This document shows, piece after piece, positions 4,420 to 9,590 of a stretch of 9,590 nucleotides of DNA. Origin of the DNA: an uncultured Eubacteriales bacterium (GTDB taxonomy: Bacteria; Bacillota; Clostridia; Monoglobales; Monoglobaceae); NCBI GenBank assembly GCA_900550775.1, contig URTH01000056.1:1-9590 (forward strand), written 5' to 3'. A model generated the notes under the pieces. The model made no database searches and was not told where the DNA came from. It saw only the letters and a program-made list of their open reading frames with translations. Numbering within the stretch: the first letter of the stretch is position 1; each line of letters begins with the position of its first letter. A program made the position numbers and the translations under genes.

Positions 4420-6837
4420 TTATTTTGCAAACATCGCCTTAAACCGTTCAGCATGCTCCTTTTTTAAAATATACCCTTCAAACTCACCAAGTTTTGCCTC
4501 CGATTCACTGTATGAAAGATCGCCGGAAAACACGGTATGCGACTTAAATGTTTTACCAAGCAAGACGGACAGTCTGTTGTTGACAAGCAGCATTGAAATC
4601 GTATTGCCCATACCGGAAAGCTTGCCAAGCTCCTCTGCGTCCTCCGCTGCAATCAGATACACATTAAGACCTTTTCCCAGTCTTATCACCGCCTCAAGCC
4701 GTTTTGCCGTTTTTTCATCAATCGACTCATAGCATTTTTTCAGACCGTCAATCAAAATTGCAATCGGCGCAAATGCCTCGTGTGCCTCACCACTATCGTG
4801 CAATTCCTTTCTACGCTGCAACTCGGACACGGTTTTTGCCATAAATTCGTCAAGCGCTTCGCCCTGAGTAAAATACTTGTCAGCCGTATTCCGTATATCA
4901 CCGAGCGCACCGTCCGCATCGTACAAAACAACCGTGCTGCCATCATCGTATGATTTCATCTGCTTTGCGATAATGCTTACCATATTGCTTTTACCGGAGG
5001 CTTTGTGCCCCGAAATCACCATATAATGCGTTTCGTCAAAATCAATACCAAGCGGATATACCTCGTTGGTCGATAACCCGACTGTGATTTTTCCTGCCGA
5101 AATACTGTTGAACGGAATGATATCCGGCATAATCGGTATCGGTGCCGCACGGTTCCCCGTCCAGATTCTGTTCATTTCCTCGGCAATATTTTTGATTGTG
5201 GCTACCCTGTCGCTGTCCGTCTCTCCCGCCGCCGGGAGCGCCGTTTGAAATTCTAGCGGAACATCCGTTTTGATAAGGCCTCTGCCGTCAACATTGTCCG
5301 GCTCAAGCCCGTTTGTCTTGCCGACAATGCCCTGATACTCGCTTTTGTCGATCATTTGCAGCGCCACGGAATTTTTAATATTCTGGCTGATTTTATATGT
5401 CAGCGCATTGGGGTTGTTACCCGTTGCCGCAATGTAAATCCCGTAGCTTGCGCCCTGTCTTGTCAGATTTAAAAAGAACATATCCGTTTCGGGATAAAGT
5501 GTGAACATGGGCGCAAAATTGTCAATCACAAGCACGATATACGGCAGTTTTTCTCCTGTTGCATCACGGTACGCCTTAATATTGCCAAGGCTCAGCTTTG
5601 AAAACTTTTCTTTTCTCGTGTCAAGCTCTTTGGAAATCAACTTAACAAGTTTATCCATCTTTTCTTCATCGCTGTCGTTTACCACACCGCCCACGTGCGG
5701 AAATTTTGCAAACATTCCCATACTGCCCGTGTTAAAGTCCATGATGTAGATGTTCACATCTTCGGGCGAATAGGTGCAGCAGACTGACATGATCAGCGTT
5801 TGCAAAAATGTGGTTTTGCCAACGCCCGGAGCGCCGTATATGCCCGTATGTCCAAGCTCTGAAAAATTGACAGTCGCCGGGTACTGGGATTGGTTTCGCG
5901 GATCGTCAATAAGACCGATCACGGGATTCAATGCGCCGTCGTTTTTCTCCCAGCCGGTATTGCTGAATTTTAGGTCTGTTATCTCGTTCAATCCGATGAT
6001 ATCCGGCAGCTTATCTGTCCAGACCTTTTTCGATGCTGCAATACCGTTTTCTTTGACATATTTTTTCAAAAAGTCCACAACAGCGTTGATCTCTTTCGTT
6101 TCTTCCTTTAAGCCATAGTCAATTCCCATGGTCTTATTTCGGTTTTTGTAGCTGATTCGCTTTCCCTGCAAAGTAACGCCCGAAACCTTGGGAACAACCG
6201 TCATCTTATCCTTTTTGTTCGGATGATAGGGCGCGCCGCTCCAAAACGACTGCACCTGTTCGTAAATTTCATCGTCGCCGATACGAATGTACGCCCGTCC
6301 CGGCACGGTTATTTTTGCCGCATCACCGTGGTGCAGCATATCCTTACTGTCCGATGCGGACGCAACCCTCAGACACCAGCGGAATTTTACATTTGCCTCA
6401 ACATCAGCGGTTACAACCCCCGTTGTTTTCTGTGACATTAAAATACTGTACATGCCGAGCGAACGCCCGGTTCTAAACAGCGAATTGATAAAATTTCCGA
6501 ACTCCGGGAACTGCAGCTTAAACTCCGCAAACTCATCAATCACGATAATCAGGAACGGCAGCGCTTCGTCGGCTTTGCCTGTGTGATACAGCTTTTGATA
6601 TTCCGTAATATTCTGCACGCCGTACCTGTTGAATATAACCTGCCGCCTTGTCAGCTCACACTGGAGTGCAATCAGATTACGGTCAATCTTATGATCGAGG
6701 TTAGAAATCGTGCCGGCAAGATGCGGAAATCCCTCAAACGGCTGAATCAACCCCGTCCCCTTAAAGTCAATCAATATAAACGATACACCACTTGGCGAAA
6801 AGGCAAGCGCCATGGATAAAATCCACGACTGTATCAT
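4420..6837 (-). CDS. essC: EssC C-terminal half: FtsK/SpoIIIE-type ATPase domains D1 (without P-loop), D2 and D3
   Basis: This 805-residue frame begins at an ATG directly after the out-of-frame G-K-S-E remnant. There is no convincing ribosome binding site, only the 4-base ATGA overlap, so translation would depend on coupling to the upstream half. D1 (about 1-200) keeps its Walker B LIIVIDEFAE (96-105, with catalytic-type E102) and the RTGRSLG segment (122-128), but no Walker A. D2 has P-loop GAPGVGKT (335-342) and a Walker B with Asn in place of the catalytic Glu (VLVIDN, 435-440). D3 has P-loop GHKASGKS (610-617) and Walker B ILIDG (694-698), also without Glu. D1 is thus the only domain with a catalytic-type glutamate, and it lacks its nucleotide-binding loop. 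The rest of the frame shows no stops or decay, so the lesion is recent or artefactual. Confidence 0.92.
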   Translation of the reverse strand: MIQSWILSMALAFSPSGVSFILIDFKGTGLIQPFEGFPHLAGTISNLDHKIDRNLIALQCELTRRQVIFNRYGVQNITEYQKLYHTGKADEALPFLIIVIDEFAEFKLQFPEFGNFINSLFRTGRSLGMYSILMSQKTTGVVTADVEANVKFRWCLRVASASDSKDMLHHGDAAKITVPGRAYIRIGDDEIYEQVQSFWSGAPYHPNKKDKMTVVPKVSGVTLQGKRISYKNRNKTMGIDYGLKEETKEINAVVDFLKKYVKENGIAASKKVWTDKLPDIIGLNEITDLKFSNTGWEKNDGALNPVIGLIDDPRNQSQYPATVNFSELGHTGIYGAPGVGKTTFLQTLIMSVCCTYSPEDVNIYIMDFNTGSMGMFAKFPHVGGVVNDSDEEKMDKLVKLISKELDTRKEKFSKLSLGNIKAYRDATGEKLPYIVLVIDNFAPMFTLYPETDMFFLNLTRQGASYGIYIAATGNNPNALTYKISQNIKNSVALQMIDKSEYQGIVGKTNGLEPDNVDGRGLIKTDVPLEFQTALPAAGETDSDRVATIKNIAEEMNRIWTGNRAAPIPIMPDIIPFNSISAGKITVGLSTNEVYPLGIDFDETHYMVISGHKASGKSNMVSIIAKQMKSYDDGSTVVLYDADGALGDIRNTADKYFTQGEALDEFMAKTVSELQRRKELHDSGEAHEAFAPIAILIDGLKKCYESIDEKTAKRLEAVIRLGKGLNVYLIAAEDAEELGKLSGMGNTISMLLVNNRLSVLLGKTFKSHTVFSGDLSYSESEAKLGEFEGYILKKEHAERFKAMFAK

Positions 6838-8888
6838 TTCGGATTTTCCATACCGGCAACCAGACCGAACGGTCCATGTTTCTTCTCGTATATGTCAAAC
6901 ATAAATCTTTCGCCGTTTTCTCTGATTCCGACCGGCACAGACATGGAACGAAACGGCAATGCTTTTTTCCAGTTTTCCGCAACGGGAATCTGATCCGGGG
7001 TTTTTACATGATATCCGTCCAAAAATGTGACGCAGGACGGAAGTGCGGTCGCCTTTGCCTTTTCTTCCACACGAATCGGCGCCATCAACCTTGCAAACAG
7101 ATCAAAGCTCTTTGCGTCAACCTTGTCGATGTGAAACGCTTCAAATTCACCCGAATTTTCCGCATTATAGATGACGCCGCTGTCGTTCCGAAGTTCAATG
7201 ATCTCCTTACATTCCATGTACAATTCGTTTTTACTGTGCGTTAAAATCACCGCGCCCATCCCGAACCGATACTCGCACGCACGCAGCGTTTTCATAATTC
7301 CCTGCTTTTTCATATCCTCGTCATCGGCGATCACGAACAGGTAATATGGGAGCTGCATTGTTTTTCTGCCGTATGAATTTTCCTCTATTTCGCTTTTTCT
7401 CTCTTTTACAATATCCTCAAACCTGCGGCAAAGCTCCGAAACCTCAATACTGTTTGACGCCATAAACCGAAACGCGCGTCCGTCGTCAAAGGAGTGCGGC
7501 AGCCATCTGATCCACTCCCATTCGGAATACTCCTTTTTAGGAAATACCGTCACGATTTTTAGTTCCTCGTAAGAGTGTGTCGTTGCAGCCTGCATCACGA
7601 TGTTTTTTGCAAGTGCAACCGTATTCTTTCTGTCCCCGACAACACCCACCATGCAATGATTCTTTATATCGCACAAAATCGGCGCGTTTTCAACATATCT
7701 ATTATCGTCAGCTATTTTCTGTCCGCCCTTAGAGAGCGTATCCTCATGCAGCGACAGAGTTTCATTCGGCGTCTTGATTTCCACAACAGAGGGAACCTTG
7801 CCATTTCCGATGCGAATACGCATAAAGTCATCGTCAAGCGGCGACCGTTCCCACATTTTTGGGGACATCTCTTTTACAAGCGCTGTGCAATCCTTGGTGT
7901 CCGGATTTGCCGCACAGAGTGCCCGCAGCTGTTTTGCATGAACACCGTCGATTTGCTTCTGGATATCCGCAAGGTACTGCTTGTATTTCTCGATTCTTAA
8001 CTTTTCATCTTTTCGATATTTTTTTGTCTGCAAACGATAGGACAACACGCCCGAAATCGGCATTGCAAGAGCGAATATCCCCGTAATTTGCAAAGATTTT
8101 GTCGTTATAAATGCAATGATCGTCGGAATCAGCATAATGAGCGGATAGGTAAGCACACTGATCCAGTTCATATTCGGCTTTGATCCGATTGACGGCGGAT
8201 TTTGAATATCAATTTTTTCGTTCGGCATTTCAAGTTTTAATCTTGGCGAACGCTTATAAATCGGTCTTTGTTTGACGTTTTTTTGTTTCGGCGCAGCTTC
8301 ATGCACCGAAATATGGTTGTTTACCCCGTATATTTCCAAACGGTCGTCGCCGTATATAAACTTCGCTTCTCCGATTACGATTTCATCACCGTTTTTCAGC
8401 ACGCACTCTTTCACAGCATTTTCATTGACATACGTACCGTTCATACTCCCCATATCAATCAGGTGATAGTCTGTCCCCATTCTCTTGATCTTTGCATGCT
8501 TTCCCGATACGATCGGACTATCCAAAACAATATTGTTCTTCTCGCCCCTGCCAATTGCAAGCTCCTCCGGCAGTTTTACTTCCATTCCGCTTTGCGCGTA
8601 TGTAGGAATAACCATCATTGAAATCCGTTCTTTTCGGCTTAAAACAAAAATCTGCTCCGGGATAAGCGTTTCGCGTGTTATCTTGCTGCCATTCATCAAG
8701 ACTTCACCGATACACGATATTTCCCACGTCCCGTTTTTGTTTACAAGCTTGATATGCTCCTTTTTCAAATCGGAACCGGGAATACTGAATCCATCTTTTG
8801 CATCACTTCCGATAAAAAGACGCTGATGATTGCTTAGAGATATATCCTTAAAATGTCCTTTGTAATATATTCTTATAAACATATCCAT
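6834..8888 (-). CDS. essC: EssC N-terminal half: two FHA domains, two membrane segments, start of ATPase D1 (truncated by frameshift)
   Basis: This 684-residue product is the front half of the T7SSb motor EssC. FHA1 (about 1-95) is degenerate: it has G27 without the following Arg and lacks the SxxH motif, but keeps an Asn-Gly (66-67). FHA2 (about 104-190) is canonical: G113-R114, S128-x-x-H131 and N150-G151-T152. A basic linker precedes two adjacent membrane segments (about 243-264 and 266-285). A cytoplasmic region follows with the family pattern WERSPLDDDFMRIRIGNGKVP (first part about 351-360). The protein ends at GLVAGM followed by four out-of-frame residues and a TGA, exactly where EssC proteins normally continue into the first P-loop (usually TGSGKSE). 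The stop overlaps the next start as ATGA. I read this as a broken essC gene rather than a natural short form; an assembly error is also possible. Confidence 0.9.
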   Translation of the reverse strand: MDMFIRIYYKGHFKDISLSNHQRLFIGSDAKDGFSIPGSDLKKEHIKLVNKNGTWEISCIGEVLMNGSKITRETLIPEQIFVLSRKERISMMVIPTYAQSGMEVKLPEELAIGRGEKNNIVLDSPIVSGKHAKIKRMGTDYHLIDMGSMNGTYVNENAVKECVLKNGDEIVIGEAKFIYGDDRLEIYGVNNHISVHEAAPKQKNVKQRPIYKRSPRLKLEMPNEKIDIQNPPSIGSKPNMNWISVLTYPLIMLIPTIIAFITTKSLQITGIFALAMPISGVLSYRLQTKKYRKDEKLRIEKYKQYLADIQKQIDGVHAKQLRALCAANPDTKDCTALVKEMSPKMWERSPLDDDFMRIRIGNGKVPSVVEIKTPNETLSLHEDTLSKGGQKIADDNRYVENAPILCDIKNHCMVGVVGDRKNTVALAKNIVMQAATTHSYEELKIVTVFPKKEYSEWEWIRWLPHSFDDGRAFRFMASNSIEVSELCRRFEDIVKERKSEIEENSYGRKTMQLPYYLFVIADDEDMKKQGIMKTLRACEYRFGMGAVILTHSKNELYMECKEIIELRNDSGVIYNAENSGEFEAFHIDKVDAKSFDLFARLMAPIRVEEKAKATALPSCVTFLDGYHVKTPDQIPVAENWKKALPFRSMSVPVGIRENGERFMFDIYEKKHGPFGLVAGMENPK
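6845..6855 (-). other. Frameshift/deletion junction in the Walker A motif of EssC D1
   Basis: On the minus strand the codons read Gly-Met, and the next bases are GAAAATCCGAAATGA. In the downstream frame GGA AAA TCC GAA ATG gives G-K-S-E-M, the end of the usual GMTGSGKSEM loop. The codons for T-G-S plus one base are absent, so a loss of 10 bases (or 10 plus a multiple of 3) at about 6848/6849 explains both the frame change and the lost residues. That EssC homologues carry TGSGKSE here is family knowledge; the exact ancestral bases are inferred. Confidence 0.85.
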
Positions 8889-8895
8889 CCCAAAT

Positions 8896-8902
8896 TCCCT
8901 CC
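8896..8902 (-). promoter_or_regulatory. Ribosome binding site of the EssC N-terminal half
   Basis: GGAGGGA on the minus strand ends 7 bases before the ATG at 8888. This supports that start over the second in-frame ATG two codons later. Confidence 0.8.
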
Positions 8903-8927
8903 GTATTGCATCGACTGATTTTTCATT

Positions 8928-9590
8928 TTATTCATACTTCTGCCGCTCCTCTTTCAATTCGTCCAGGCGTCTTTCCTCTTTCGTTTCCGCTCCTTCATCA
9001 GATGAAACCACTTCCACTTCAACCGCACAGCTTGCCTGATCCATCGAAACAGTGATCGTTGCTTTGCCCGGCTCTAACCCCGTATAACACTGTTTTGCGT
9101 CACTTACCTCAACAACGCTTGTATCCGAACTTTCATAGTGAAATCCCGTTAATCCTGTTTCGCTGTTATCCTTGTTTACAACAGGAAAACGCTGCGGCAT
9201 CGGATAGGATGTTTCCCCGACAGTAAGCACTTTCTTGTAATTGCCTTCATCAAGTGTAATTTCCGTTGCCGCAATATACTTGGGTTCTTTCGGCTTTGTC
9301 GCAATTTTTCCTATTTCAATCCCCAAAACGGCAATTGCAAGAGCCAAAACAGCCGCGCCGACCGCTATCTTATTTTTTGAACCGCTCTTCCCTTTTTTCT
9401 GCGACTTTGTATCTGCCGAAACCACGGTAACCGTTACATTATCTCTGCCGCCGTGCTTCAGTGCCGCCTCCGCCAACCTTTGCACCGCCGTACGGCAATC
9501 GCCGGATTTTTGCATAATGCTCTGTATTTCTTCATTTTCTACCATATCGGTCAGTCCGTCGCTGCACAAAATAAATTTGTCGCCTTTTTC
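8928..9590 (-). CDS. PP2C-type Ser/Thr phosphatase, C-terminal part, with membrane anchor and Ig-like tail (5' end outside window)
   Basis: The reading frame is open to the window edge, so the start and most of the catalytic domain are missing; 220 residues are visible. The first ~55 residues are the end of a PP2C (PPM) phosphatase domain: SDGLTDM (Asp at visible residue 11) and GGRDNVTV (Asp 50) carry the two late metal-binding aspartates of the family. A basic linker (61-74) leads to one hydrophobic segment (about 75-94), then a ~100-residue beta-rich domain ending in a GKATITVS pattern typical of bacterial Ig-like (BIG2) folds, and a charged tail. The phosphatase would be cytoplasmic and the Ig-like part outside (topology inferred). 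It lies 39 bases upstream of the FHA-EssC gene, suggesting it reverses threonine phosphorylation linked to the secretion system. A partner kinase is expected but not in view. The PP2C call is firm; the Ig-like call is moderate. Confidence 0.88.
   Translation of the reverse strand, partial: EKGDKFILCSDGLTDMVENEEIQSIMQKSGDCRTAVQRLAEAALKHGGRDNVTVTVVSADTKSQKKGKSGSKNKIAVGAAVLALAIAVLGIEIGKIATKPKEPKYIAATEITLDEGNYKKVLTVGETSYPMPQRFPVVNKDNSETGLTGFHYESSDTSVVEVSDAKQCYTGLEPGKATITVSMDQASCAVEVEVVSSDEGAETKEERRLDELKEERQKYE

Noticed and set aside
4404..4454. Longer ATG start for the EspG-like gene, overlapping essC by 35 bases
   Set aside because: It has no ribosome binding site, and the extra 17 residues are Arg/Lys/Leu-rich and coincide with conserved essC coding sequence. 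AGGAGGG with correct spacing points to the TTG at 4403.
6834..6860. Programmed -1 ribosomal frameshift producing full-length EssC
   Set aside because: A run of four A is present, but there is no clear slippery heptamer or downstream structure that I can see, and a slip would still leave the P-loop without its TGS residues.
8268..8826. Plus-strand hydrophobic frames opposite the FHA domains
   Set aside because: The canonical FHA motifs on the minus strand show which strand codes. The plus-strand frames have no initiation signals.

Overview
The window is one strand of a type VII secretion (T7SSb, ESX/Ess-like) locus from a Bacillota, most probably a gut-type member of the Clostridia. Evidence for this is the FHA-EssC ATPase, the YukD/EsaB ubiquitin-like protein, the WXG100 proteins and the strong AGGAGG-type ribosome binding sites. 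Every gene I can support lies on the minus strand, so transcription runs from high to low coordinates. Genes overlap or are separated by at most about 50 bases, which suggests one long operon. I see no promoter or classical terminator inside the window and no stretch of 300 bases without a gene.

In transcription order: (1) the end of a PP2C-type Ser/Thr phosphatase with a membrane anchor and an apparently extracellular Ig-like domain (9590-8928); (2) the EssC motor, broken into an FHA/membrane half (8888-6834) and an ATPase half (6837-4420); (3) a soluble protein tentatively resembling EspG-type chaperones (4403-3603, TTG start); (4) YukD/EsaB (3603-3346); (5) a WXG100 protein (3343-3056); (6) a cargo block of two polymorphic effectors with the same N-terminal module but unrelated C-termini. 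The first effector has an Ala/Gly-rich, membrane-active-looking tail (3022-1886). A DUF4176 protein follows (1859-1593), then the second effector with a C39-like cysteine peptidase domain (1572-409). (7) A second WXG100 gene (390-91) and the first 12 codons of what looks like a third (38-1) close the window.

Working model: the phosphatase, with a kinase presumed to lie outside the window, sets the phosphorylation state read by the canonical second FHA domain of EssC. EssC would power export of WXG100 proteins and effectors, with YukD and the EspG-like protein as accessory factors. EssA, EssB and EsaA homologues are not in the window.

The most striking observation is that the EssC break falls exactly in the Walker A loop of the first ATPase domain. 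The sequence is explained by loss of about 10 bases. This removes the core of the P-loop, shifts the frame, and leaves an ATGA stop/start overlap between the two halves. That is either a recent inactivating deletion, a variable site, or an assembly error. The second point of interest is the pair of effectors with swapped C-termini lying in a segment of lower GC content, which marks it as the exchangeable cargo region.
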